This document shows, piece after piece, positions 1 to 10,044 of a DNA stretch of 64,000 bases. The DNA comes from Rallus limicola (taxonomy: Eukaryota > Chordata > Aves > Gruiformes > Rallidae). Below the pieces are notes generated by a model, which saw only the letters and a program-made list of their open reading frames with translations, ran no database searches and was not told the origin of the DNA. The first letter of the stretch is position 1, and each line of letters begins with the position of its first letter. The stretch is taken from positions 27,427,956 to 27,491,955 of the forward strand of contig JAKCOZ010000012.1 of the NCBI GenBank assembly GCA_022605955.1. The letters run 5' to 3'. A program made the position numbers and the translations under genes.

Positions 1-881
1 GCTAACACATCTGAGTTCAGCACGTTGTTTTTCAAATTATTAAAAAAAAACAACACCAAACCAGCCAACAAATGAGGAGGGAAGCTTACCATCTGGGTCT
101 GCCCACTCCTGCCCAGTGTGCCGTGCTGTCCTGTGAGAGCCTGCTGTAGCGTGAAGGGAGAGAGGTGAAGTGTGAGTGCCAGGGGTAGGTGCCCCTCACA
201 CAGCCCAGACTGACCCAGGCCAGTGGAGTGCTCTTTCTCCTGGGAGGAGAGGTGTAGCTGTAGAGGTACTTGAAGCTGTTGTCATGAAACACCTGTGTCC
301 CCGTGTGCTGATGGTTATTTTCCAGCCTGCTCTGTCCCTGATGTAGCTCAGAAGTTTGCTTGGCCCTAACAAAGGTTTGTTCTGTTAGTAGCAGTGTAGA
401 AGCAGAGACAAAATAGGGATGGGGGGTGGCCCTGGAAACTTCAGGCTTAAAATTGCTTGTGTAAACTATCACATTAAAGTTCTTCTGTTTATAACCTGCT
501 AGGGGACTTGACTGTATGTGCCAGTAGGTGTACCTTACCTGCTGGAAACTGCCTACATCCACAAAACATTTTTATTTTTTTATTTTTAATCAGGACCACT
601 ATATACCTATTCCATGGGGCTGCTTTTTTCTTCGGGGGCTTTTGTTTTGTTGCTAATCCAGCCATCACATTGCTGCACTGCAGCTGCCAGGGCTGACCTG
701 GTGAAGTGTGTTCATGTGTGATGACACCTAAAGCTACTTCCCTTCCCAGCCTCACGCTGTAGGTGTCTCTCAGCGATGCTAATGCTTGGGGCTGTTACTG
801 GGGCACCACTGCTGTGTGTCTTTTGTGGATGGTAGCAGAGGCTCCCTGAAAACCCATCTTTTACTTGAAGGTCTATGCTCA

Positions 882-943
882 GGATACCTTTTTTTAGCAG
901 AGAGCAATCTGGATACCCTTTTTAGCAGAGGAGAGAGCAATCT
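882..943 (+). repeat. Small imperfect tandem duplication
   Basis: Two adjacent copies, 882-910 and 911-943, both begin GGATACC, run through a T tract, and end AGAGAGCAATCT. The second copy has a few extra purines. It is intronic with no evident function. Confidence 0.75.
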
Positions 944-1679
944 GACAGTGTTGGTTACAGGACCTTCTTTAATTCAGGAAGGGGAAAGGTCACTGCTGTG
1001 GAAGCAGCAGAAAATGGTTTGAAATGCCTTTTTTTCTTTCACACAGACACTGTAGGGTATACCTACAGTAGTCTTTAGTCTTCCCTTGTTTTTTCCATGC
1101 TCATTCTCTTCCTGTGTGCAAGAAGCTGCTAATATTTGACTGAACCTTTGCACTGTCCTTGCCCTTTCACCAGCCCTTGCTGCTTTCTTTCAAGCCACCA
1201 AGAGGCTTCTGGAGTTGCTCGTGACCAGGAAGATAAAAGGCTGTTTCTGTCTTACTCAGGAATGTGCAGAGGGTTCCCTCAAGACTATTATTTCATAGAG
1301 GTAGAGGATAAGATCTTAGATTAATCCACTCACTAACTCAAAAAGTACTTGCCATAAAATACTGGTATGTTTTTACTATTGCTGCCTTCAAATCCAGGGT
1401 TTAAAAAAGGTTGTACCTGCTCCAAGTAGAGCACTGAACAGTCAGGGAGTACAGCAGCCACTCAAACCAGGCATATTGAGTGACTCTCTATGTGACAACC
1501 GTGAAAGAACTTCCCTTAGGACATCTTTACTCTTGTAAGTGGAGATCTGTGCTCTCCTCTGATGGTAGGTAGGTGTTGTTTGGGGAGTACAGAACCAAGG
1601 CATGGAATAGCCAGTGACTCCATAGTGAATCAGCAGGGCTATTGTGGATGCTTCTTCCTCTGCAGTTTTTCCCCATCTC

Positions 1680-2025
1680 TGTCCTGGTTTAAGCTGGGGT
1701 AGAGTTCCTTTTCTTCCCTGCAGCTGCTGCAAGTGCTGTGTTTGGATTTAGGATGAGGATAATGTTGATAACACACTGATGTTTTAGTTGTTGCCCAGCA
1801 GTCAGGGACAATTCAGCTGCTCGTGCTGCCCTGCCAGCAGGTGAATTGGGGGTGCCCAAGGAGCTGGAGGGGACATGGCCAGGGCAGCTCACTCCAGGTA
1901 CCCAAAGGGATATTCCACGCTGTATGACATCATGCTCAGCATACAGCTGGGGGTTGGTCTGGAGGTGGGGTGGCTCAGGAACTAGCTGAGCATCAGCTTT
2001 GGGTGGTGAGTGATCCCAGTCCCAC
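1680..2025 (+). repeat. Decayed avian ERV-L-type LTR fragment
   Basis: The segment starts TGTCCTGGTTTAAGCTGGG and carries several blocks that I recognise from a widespread bird endogenous-retrovirus LTR: a stretch around TTGATAACACACTGATG (1768-1784), AAAGGGATATTCCA (about 1904-1917), and a tail around GGGTGGTGAGTGA (about 2000-2012). The equivalent of the promoter TATA region is degenerate, and no internal retroviral genes are adjacent, so this is a broken solo LTR. The right boundary is unclear because similarity fades after about 2025. It ends some 300 bp before a SLC33A1 exon. The family name needs a repeat-library search. Confidence 0.6.
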
Positions 2026-2339
2026 CAGTCTGGGGTTCTGGGACGCTGGGAAATGACCCAGTTTGCTGCTGCTTTTCTGTCTGGGATCCTGAGCAAGCAT
2101 GGTTATGGCAGGGGGCAGGGCAGGGCAGAGTTGGGTCAGTTCCTTGGGCAGCTGCCTATTTGTGGTTTGCTTTTGTTGCCTTCTTCAGGGTCCACAAGTA
2201 CTGGTTTTATTCAGTTTTTTATTTTGAAGTTTATGTTGTTATGAAATCCTGCATTTTAGATACTGGGTGAATTGTTAATGAAGTGATGGTGGCTGCTAGA
2301 AAGATTGTTTTAATTCTCATTTCCATCCCTCCCCTCCAG

Positions 2340-2530
2340 ATTTCCTGTTTTTCTGGGGTGCTGTCTTTTTAATTACCACTACACTGGTTGCCCTTTTGAA
2401 AAAGGAAAACAAGGAATTAACACCAACGAAAGAAGAAACAAAAGGCATCACTGATACCTACAGGCTGCTGTTCTCAATAATCAAGATGCCAGCAGTTCTT
2501 ACTTTCTGCCTCCTGATTCTCACAGCAAAG
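2340..2530 (+). CDS. SLC33A1: SLC33A1 coding exon (first in window)
   Basis: The acceptor is a pyrimidine-rich tract ending CTCCAG; the exon opens with the last two bases of a split Asp codon and ends on the Lys codon of ILTAK before GTAAGG. It encodes two hydrophobic segments (FLFFWGAVFLITTTLVALL and MPAVLTFCLLILTAK) joined by a charged loop rich in Lys and Glu, which is the most divergent part compared with the human protein as I remember it. Confidence 0.95.
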
Positions 2531-5500
2531 GTAAGGAAATATATACATTGTTAGAGTCTGGAAGGTGGCCCAGTCTCTGTGCTGTCACTTAGTTCTTCCT
2601 TTTGGAATTAAGAAGTAGGAACAGAATTGCTTATGTGATCGTGCTGCTTTGTTGTACATCAGAAAACGCTTGTTTGAGCTTTTCTAAGTGTTTACACAAG
2701 CATGAAAAGAGAAGTTTGATTTGTTTCTAAACATCTTTAAACAGGTTGTTAGTGTAGCCTGCAGTTAAAAGGACAGAAAGTGTTTGTTTTAGCCTAAATA
2801 CTATTCCCAGAATCTACAGCTCTGGGCAGACTAGGTTTCCACGGCTGCTTGCTGGCCACCGTGGATGCCACAGGATTTAAGGCATAGGGGTGAAGATCAT
2901 TGCTATGGTGAGTGTTCTTGGAACGGTTGTGGCACTGGTAAGAAGAGTTTTGTGAGTGTAGAAGATGTTTCAAAATGGACTCTCACATTCCTCAATCTAT
3001 TTAATATCAAGTAAACTGACTTTCTAGCCAAACTATCACTGCTTTCCTCCCTTTATTTTGTCTGACTTGTATTGCAGGTTGGATTTTCAGCAGCAGATGC
3101 TGTAACAGGTCTCAAACTGGTGGAAGAGGGAGTCCCCAAGGAGCACTTAGCCCTGCTAGCAGTTCCAATGGTTCCTCTACAGATAATTCTGCCTCTGATT
3201 ATCAGCAAATACACGGCAGGCCCCCAGCCACTGAACACGTTTTACAAAGCCATGCCCTTTAGGTAAGCACAAACACCTCGTGTTTGGCAGAAATGCAGTA
3301 ACTTACCTATTCAGATCAAGTACAGGATTGCTTGTGTAACTATTTGGCTTCCAGATCCAGGGAATTATGTAATAATTCTCTTAGTGAGTTGAACTCTGTG
3401 TCGTGTGTCTTCAGGTAGTGTAAGAGAGCAGAACGTGTGGTGGTTTTAAGGTGCTCGTGCAACAGCATTCTGGCAGCACGCTGCTGCTCTTAGCCAGTGC
3501 CAATAATTCCCTGCTGCTGAACTGTTCTCACCTGGGATCTGTGTAATTCCACATGCTTCCAGTGTAAGAGTGGCAGAACACATTGCAGTGCATCTGCTGG
3601 CTGTGTGCTTGGCTGAGGGAGCAGAAGAAACGCTGAGTTAGGCTGATACAGACACGAAGACATTTAATCTTTGTGTTAAATGTTTTATGTAGAAGTTTGC
3701 TGGGGGAATTTGCAAACCAATGAACCTGCCAAATAACCTATTGCTGTTACTCAGTAAATCCTGTAACGTAGCAAGTAGTTGTTGCTTTAAAACGTCCTTA
3801 AGCAGCTGTGGCTTTGCCAAAAGAAAAGAGTAGGTCTTACTCCAGCTGGCTTTGGTCAGATCTCTTGCACATCACTCTCTACAAAATACAAATTTCAACA
3901 TGAAGGGGCAGGAGAGAAAGCCAGTACAGGAGATCTAGTCGTGAGTTATGTAAACCCCAGAACTGTTCAGGAATAAAATCTCTGCAATTGTAGTGCTTGA
4001 CAAACATTCAATATCTAAACTATGTCCTCTGTCTAAGATTGGAATAGTTTTAACTCATTAGGCCTAAAGTATTTCTATGTTTTCTGTATGTATAAATGTT
4101 CCAAGAGTTGTTTTGTATCAGGACAACCTGTGGGAGAATGACTTGATTTACAAATGATCTTTCTTCTTCTTCCAGATTACTGCTGGGTCTGGAATTTGCT
4201 TTTTTGGTATGGTGGACTCCTAAAGTCAAACATGAAGGGGGATTTCCTGTCTACTACTATGCTGTAGTATTGCTGAGTTATGCTTTACATCAGGTAACAC
4301 ATGCTGTGTGTGGGCAGGGGGTACGGGAGAGCATTCCGTGTCAGTCAGTGAGAGGATTACTGCTGTTACCTGCTTTTGTCCTCACTTCCACTGGAATACC
4401 TCCAGGGCAGATGTGCTGTGCTGCCTGGCTGTGTTTAGTCTTGACACGCCTGCCATACCATTTCTCCCTCTCCCATGTATGCCACTGGGCATCTCCTGGG
4501 AGGTGCTTAGAGCTGATCAGATCTGATTTGGTTCACAGATTCCCTGCCCCAAAACCAGCAGGAAAGCAGTGTGGTGGAGGTGGGGAGATCCCAGTGTTCT
4601 CACTGAGTTTTGTAGGCAATGACTGTGCAGATCTGCAAAGTTATGTGATCCTGGACTGAGGAAAAAAAAACACTTTATTGATTTTTAGAGGGACATCTAA
4701 AGGCCTGGAAAGCAAAGACCTGATACAAACCAGGCTTTGGGTCAGAACCAAAATGCATCTGGTGCCTCCAGAGTTGATTTTAAAGGCAAAAGTGTCACTT
4801 TGATACACTATTTTAGCTGGCTTATTGTACTTGAGTTTGACAACCTGAGTCACTCCAAGGCATGCGAGGCCAGGTCTGGTTCAGCGTGGCTTGAGATGAG
4901 TGGCAAGACTGCTGCTTCTTGGTGCTGGCAGAGACAGGCTGCAGAACTCATCCCTCTTGTGCAATTTTAACCTGCAGGGATTATTTTTCAGTCAGTGTCT
5001 TAGGTCTAGTGTTGTCTTGGAACAGCTTTTATGTTAGGGTTTCTAGTTGTTGTCTGTAATTGGGGGGGCTGCACTCTGCTGAGGGTTTCCTTACCTCCTC
5101 CACAGATCACACTGTATAGCATGTACGTTGCAATAATGGCTTTCAACGCCAAAGTCAGCGACCCACTGATTGGAGGAACCTACATGACCCTCCTGAATAC
5201 CGTGTCAAACCTGGGGGGGAACTGGCCTTCCACCGTGGCGCTCTGGCTTGTGGACCCGCTCACGGTGAAGGAGTGCGCAGGGGCCCGGGAACAGACCTGT
5301 GGGACCGCACTTGCTGCAGAGGTGAGTTTTGGAGGCAGTGGAAGCCTCTGTTCAGTTATTTCTCCATTAAATGGCTTCTCCTGGTATTTTTTCCCTCCTT
5401 TGAAAACCTTCATAGTGCATAGCATATTCTAAGAAATTCCCACTGATTGGGCTAATTTTGCCATCTGATAACACGGGGTCTGGTTTTATCTGAACGCTCT

Positions 5501-7151
5501 TAGTAACGAACAGCCTTACCAAAGATTTGCAGGTGCAGAGTAAGTTACCTGCTTCTGGGCAGCTGATGTCAGGAGCACTAGCTCGGAGCCACGTTCCTTG
5601 CAGTGCAAGGGGGCTGTGGTTATATTTTTGAGCGTAAACCTTGCTAGGCTCAGCGCTGTGTAAGTGGGCACTGTTCCTGGCAGGCTCTGCCCCTCAAGTT
5701 CCTTCAGTTTTGCAGTAGGCTTTTGTTCCTTCCGTCTTTCTGGAGGCTTCCTATCTGGATGGATACCTTGATACCTTCTCCTGTGGTGTTACTTTGTTCT
5801 CTGCCTTTGATCTTCACTCTCTGTGTGAAATGGAGCAGTGGGACTGGCTGCCTTCCCAGCCTGGGCAGTCCTGCGGAAGAGAACAAAGACTGCGCTGTGC
5901 TGCTGCACGCAGATCAAACAGCAGGACGTAAAGCTGCCTGGAAATCAGGGTCTCAAATTCTCCTCCTGAGCAGATGAGAAATTCTATCGCGTCTGTTTGG
6001 AAGGGTGGAGATGCTTGGGAGTGTCCTGGTGGGTTTTTCTTTTTCCCCTCACTCATGGCTGAGCATGATTTCAGTCTCGAATGCCAGGACTCTCTGGGAT
6101 GCAGAGGTTCTTCACGTAAGCAGAGCATCCTGGGCATCACACAAGACACGTCTGAACGGGAGTTGCAGTTTGTCCTGCAACGGGAGTTGCAGGGGGTGCT
6201 TGCTTCTGCAGCCTGGGCTTTTCCTGTGGTCCCCTGTGCCTGGGCCGCTGTGGAGTTCCGGTCCTTCCTCCTTCACCTCCCTCCTCTGATCTTTTGTCAC
6301 ATCCTCCCCTGGTAACGTTCCACCACCCCCAGCACTCCCTTCACGTTCCTAATCGGATCTTGATGTCTCAGAATAATGGAAATGCTGGCAGAACCTCAAC
6401 TCAGGGGATTGATTTATTTTGGGATTATAGCAGTACTGAAAGCTGAACAGCAGCAGAAACGATCCTGTGCTATGCACCCTTTAAGTGCCAGAGATTTTGT
6501 CTTTCAGTTCTGCATTTGAAAATATCCTGGGCATGTTTTTCCTGGAAATACATGGCATTTTGTATGGTCTGCTTGCAGATTCAGTGTGGCAAGGTGCAAC
6601 AGTAGAATTCCTAAAGCAACAGTTTGGATGGCATAGGGGAAAAAGAGAAATCTTTCTTTGGGGGGTCAGTAACAGGGATTGCACCTCCAGGCCAGTGTGA
6701 GACAGGTGGGCAGTTTGTTTCCTGAAGGTAGGTGGCCCTTGGGCCAATATTGCCTGTTTTCCAGGTGTTTTGTAACAGTTTGGTTATTTTTCATACGGAT
6801 GGTAAGCTCTGACACCTCTCATTCTAACTCCTTAAGAAACAAGGAAGAGTAAACAAGTATATTTACTCCTTACCAAGAGCGAGTTAAAACCCAGCAGGTA
6901 CCTACTGCCTACTCTCTGAAAGCCTGTGTTTCTGTATCTGCCAGGGAATAGTTACTGCATGAGGTGCTGCTTCTCTCTTTCAGCTCTGCACAAAGGCTGG
7001 TGGCTCCTGTGTTACTACCCTGGACGGTTACTACGTGGAATCAGTCATCTGTGTCATTCTGGGCTTCGGCTGGTGGCTCCTACTTGGGCCCAAGTTTAAG
7101 AAGCTGCAGGATGAAGGCCAGTCGTCGTGGAAGTGCAAGAGGACCAATTGA
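2340..7151 (+). CDS. SLC33A1: Acetyl-CoA transporter SLC33A1 (AT-1), 3' part: five last coding exons
   Basis: Coding segments 2340-2530, 3078-3262, 4176-4293, 5106-5321 and 6984-7151 join in frame (878 nt, about 292 codons with the stop). All acceptors are AG and donors GT, and the phases agree at every junction. The translation matches remembered human SLC33A1 over its C-terminal half, with landmarks such as ITDTYRLLFSIIKMPAVLTF, GFSAADAVTGLKLVEEGVPK and NTVSNLGGNWPSTVALWLVD. SLC33A1 is a multi-pass ER membrane protein of the major facilitator type that imports cytosolic acetyl-CoA into the ER/Golgi lumen for acetylation of gangliosides and glycoproteins. About seven hydrophobic segments are visible here. 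The human protein is about 549 residues, so the N-terminal half is in an exon before position 1. No frameshift or premature stop is seen, so the gene looks intact. Confidence 0.96.
2531..3077 (+). other. SLC33A1 intron
   Basis: Intron of 547 bp with a GTAAGG donor and an ATTGCAG acceptor. I see nothing else in it. Confidence 0.9.
3078..3262 (+). CDS. SLC33A1: SLC33A1 coding exon
   Basis: The exon begins VGFSAADAV after ATTGCAG and ends in the split Arg codon (AG|A) before GTAAGC. It encodes the near-invariant GLKLVEEGVPKEHLALL stretch and a hydrophobic helix (LLAVPMVPLQIILPLIISKY). Length 185 nt, phase 0 in and phase 2 out. Confidence 0.96.
3263..4175 (+). other. SLC33A1 intron
   Basis: Intron of about 0.9 kb ending in a strong TTCTTCTTCTTCCAG acceptor. 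I see no repeat or exon within it. Confidence 0.9.
4176..4293 (+). CDS. SLC33A1: SLC33A1 coding exon
   Basis: This 118-nt exon follows a long pyrimidine tract ending TTCCAG. It encodes LLLGLEFAFLVWWTPKVKH and then FPVYYYAVVLLSYALHQ, two membrane segments flanking a short polar loop, and ends on the Gln codon before GTAACA. Open reading continues past the donor into the intron, but the similarity to SLC33A1 stops exactly at the donor. Confidence 0.95.
4294..5105 (+). other. SLC33A1 intron
   Basis: Intron of about 0.8 kb. Open reading from the upstream exon continues for some distance, but without conservation to the family. No repeat was recognised. Confidence 0.9.
5106..5321 (+). CDS. SLC33A1: SLC33A1 coding exon
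   Basis: The exon is 216 nt (72 codons), after CTCCACAG and before GTGAGT. It encodes ITLYSMYVAIMAFNAKVSDP and the conserved segment LIGGTYMTLLNTVSNLGGNW, followed by a less conserved lumenal-type loop with two cysteines (KECAGAREQTCGTALAAE). The loop differs from the human one mainly between the cysteines. Confidence 0.96.
5322..6983 (+). other. SLC33A1 last intron
   Basis: Intron of about 1.7 kb. It holds a small direct repeat of AACGGGAGTTGCAG at 6155-6168 and 6179-6192; otherwise I see nothing. Confidence 0.88.
6984..7151 (+). CDS. SLC33A1: SLC33A1 last coding exon with stop
   Basis: The exon opens LCTKAGGSCVTTLDGYYVES after CTTTCAG, contains the last membrane helix (VICVILGFGWWLLLGPKF) and ends with the basic cytosolic-type tail KKLQDEGQSSWKCKRTN and TGA at 7149-7151. 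The human protein ends almost identically, so the C-terminus is complete. Confidence 0.96.
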   Translation, partial: LCTKAGGSCVTTLDGYYVESVICVILGFGWWLLLGPKFKKLQDEGQSSWKCKRTN

Positions 7152-8778
7152 TGCAGCTTAAATGTGGGACGGACTAGCAAGGTCATTTTAGTTTTCTTAC
7201 AGAGACACATCCCATAATCAGTAACCAGGAATATAGGTATTTTTAAGGGCCACGCCGCCGCAGAGGCGGGTGGCTCAGACGGTGGTATGTTTGTATGCGA
7301 TACCACTTGCCCTCCCAATACCAAAATGTAAGTTCAGAGAGTTCAAACCTGGCACCTCCGTACTACACACCCCCCCAGGCTCCACCTTCGGAGTCACGGC
7401 TGCCGGTACAACCGCCGGCCGAGTTTCCCTGTAGCCACTACGGAAAAGCTACCTGTGCCATGTCTGTCTGTCTGCCAGCAGCGCTGTCACGGAGCTCTGG
7501 CTCCTTGTGTTCCAACTGAAGGGATCTGCCACGGGGAGCTGACCCGGGGACGCGTGTCAAAGGCCTTTGGACTTGTAGGTTGTTGTCCTGTGGCATTCCG
7601 TGTGGAAAGACAAACGTAGAACGGCTGTGGGCTTTGTTCCTCCTCGCTTTCTGAACTGTAACCACGCCTCCAAGGATGAAATGTGTCAGAGATTCTTTTA
7701 AATGTATTTTCTGGCTTTTATAAGCTTTAAAGATTTATAAGAAGATATTTTTATAAACAAATTACATTTGTTTAATTTATTTCCGCTGTTTCAGAGCATT
7801 TTGATTTCCATTCAAGGTACTTTCTCAATGAAAAATTGCTGTAAGGTAGGGCTTGAGAGTAACGCACAATAATTTAAGCCTTGAGTCCTGAAGATGTAAA
7901 CTGGATAGTGCAGCAGCTAGCACATGGTAAGGAGAGGGCACGCGGGCCTTTTGGAGCCGGCTGTTGTTTTGAGGGAGTGAATTGATAGTGTTGGTTCCTC
8001 TGTCACTGAAATTTGAATATTCAATTGCAAAATTGGTTGGAAACCTGCAACTGTTCCCAGTGAGGGGTGAGGAAGGGTGGTCAGTGCCTTTGGTGCTTGC
8101 AATTTGGTGATGAGGAACCTGCCAAATTCCCAGTGAGTTGGTGTACGACTCGCTGTCACGTAAATCAAACAAGCTGACTCCTCTGGTAGAGCTGCTACAG
8201 AATTGACTCCTGATGCTGTGTAGTGGACACATTCCCATTGCGGTCCCCAGAAATGACTTCCCTCCTGAGTGCCTTGGTGATGTACAGCCAGTGTACTGTA
8301 CGCCTCGAGAGGGGGCACGTGGACATGTTGGATGTATATGGTACATCATTATTAAAAACACCTTTGAAAGGTACGTGATTTTCTTTCCTGCTCTGTGTTT
8401 CTTCCCTTGTCAGTATTCAGGTTGCATCCTGAGCTCAGCATTCCAAGCTCTGGAGGGGATGTGGAGCAAAGTAGATGGGTACCAGCTCCAGCTTTTGAGT
8501 GACCAGAGGGGTTGTATGGGTGTTTACAGTGTCTACACAACACAAGGAATGTGGTAGTGTCTGGAAGGGGACAGTGAGCAGGCGCTTCTGGGGTGCTGAG
8601 GCTCGCTCCACTGTCTCTTCCCCTCTCTCCCCTCAGAGTGGTGCCCCTGGGCTGGTGGTGCAAAGCCGAGCCCTGAGCCCTAGCTCTGCCCTGGCTGTAA
8701 TCTGTGGTCTGGCAATTGCCTGTTCTCAGAGTGTTCTTCAAAATCAGTCACACTAAATAAAATCACATTGCTTTCACT
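7152..8778 (+). other. SLC33A1: SLC33A1 3' UTR (inferred)
   Basis: Sequence from the stop codon to just past the AATAAA at 8756-8761. It includes an AT-rich stretch at about 7690-7800. The end is inferred from the poly(A) signal alone. Minus-strand open frames of up to 178 codons across it show no recognisable protein. Confidence 0.65.
8756..8761 (+). terminator. Candidate SLC33A1 poly(A) signal
   Basis: Canonical AATAAA, followed within about 40 nt by a T/G-containing stretch. Another AATAAA at 9228-9233 could serve a longer transcript. A cleavage site is not visible directly. Confidence 0.55.
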
Positions 8779-9479
8779 CCCCAAACTACAAGTGTTGCGA
8801 TTTCACCTCTGTGTAAGGGCAAAATGAGCATGAGGATGGATCAGGGACTGGTAGTTGGAGGTGGATGAGTCTTCTAGTCTTCACCAGCTCATCTCTGCTG
8901 GGTGAACTACAGCCGTGTTTCAGTTTCGTGGCTTTCCTGGAACAATGCACCACCGACTTTAGTCACAGGTTCTCCATACCCAGAGGACTGGGGTGCTTTT
9001 AACTTTCTGGCGTTGAGAGCGCATGGTTGTTGCCGGTAGTGATGCTGCCCAGCTCTCTCCCTGCCCAGTGCCACACTGCTATTTACTTGGGGCTTTACCT
9101 GCAGACACATCGCAGCAGAGCCAGCACTGGGCTGCCAAACTCCTTTGGCTGCCAGTCACAGCTGAACACAAGAGTTTGCACTATGATTTCTGTGATTATT
9201 AATTAAGCTTAAGATGTCCACACTTAAAATAAACCCAACAACAGCTGTACCACTTTCTTTGAAGAACATTATAGGGTAATATTTATTTGTCCAACTTACC
9301 TGACAGCCAGTAAGTTAAGAATTGTTTTAGTTTGAACCTCAGATAAAACTTTTGATTCAAGAATGAGTTTTGCTGCCTTGGGTTATGAATTCCCACTGAA
9401 ATCCGTGCTCGTCCTGGAAGCCTGAGCTGTCACCAGTGCCAGCTCCTGTGCAGACCTGGCGCTGGGGTCTCACGGGAGG
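8779..9479. other. SLC33A1-C3orf33 intergenic gap
   Basis: About 0.7 kb between the inferred transcript end and the next CpG island. Apart from the second AATAAA at 9228-9233, I see no feature. Confidence 0.7.
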
Positions 9480-9963
9480 AGAGGGGACTTGCGGGGCCGT
9501 GAGCGCGGGGCTCTGCCGGTGTCGGGCTGCCGCCCCGCAGCCGGTGTGTCTGCAGGCGCGGGGGGACGCGGGGTTCAGCCCAGGGCAGCGGGCGGCCCCA
9601 GCTGTTGGTGGTGCGGTGCCGGTGGCTGTTTGGAGCCGAAGCGGGACAAGGAGTGAAGGGTGACGGGTTCTCCCTTAGCGAGGGACGGGGCCGCCCGTCT
9701 GCAGGAGGTGTGCTGCGGGTTGGAAGGTCACGCCAGCGCCGTGCGAGGCGCGCCGGGCCCGGCACCAACAGCCCCGGCGGAGCAGCGCCCGGCCGCGGGC
9801 TGAGGCCGCGCTCTGCAGCGCGACCCCGCGCTGCTCCTCCCGCCCGGGCCCGCCGCGGCTCCTCCCCTCCCGGCCCGGCCCCGGCCCGCCTCTCTCCCCG
9901 GCAGCCCAGCGCTTCAGGCCGGCGGGCGGCGCTGCGGGCCCGGCGGGGAAGCGGCAGGCAGCC

Positions 9964-10044
9964 ATGGCGGAGCGACGGAGCGGGGCGGCCGAGGGCCTGG
10001 CCCGCCTCTCCGAGTGGGCGGACGGCCACCTCAGCCTGCTGCGG
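9964..10044 (+). CDS. C3orf33: C3orf33 exon 1, coding part
   Basis: ATG in good context (GCAGCCATGG) inside the CpG island; 27 codons ending ..LSLLR before GTAACG. Similarity to human begins at the SEWADGHL block. The extreme N-terminus is divergent, as it is in mammals. Confidence 0.9.

Larger units (their letters stand above)
1..2339 (+). other. SLC33A1 intron (partial)
   Basis: The window opens inside the large first intron. Apart from a small tandem duplication near 900 and the LTR remnant at about 1680-2025, I see no coding exon or recognisable element. Short open frames here show no similarity that I recognise. Confidence 0.8.

Noticed and set aside
7825..8361. 178-codon minus-strand frame in the SLC33A1 3' UTR
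   Set aside because: No recognisable domain, a second antisense frame overlaps it, and there is no splice or promoter context.
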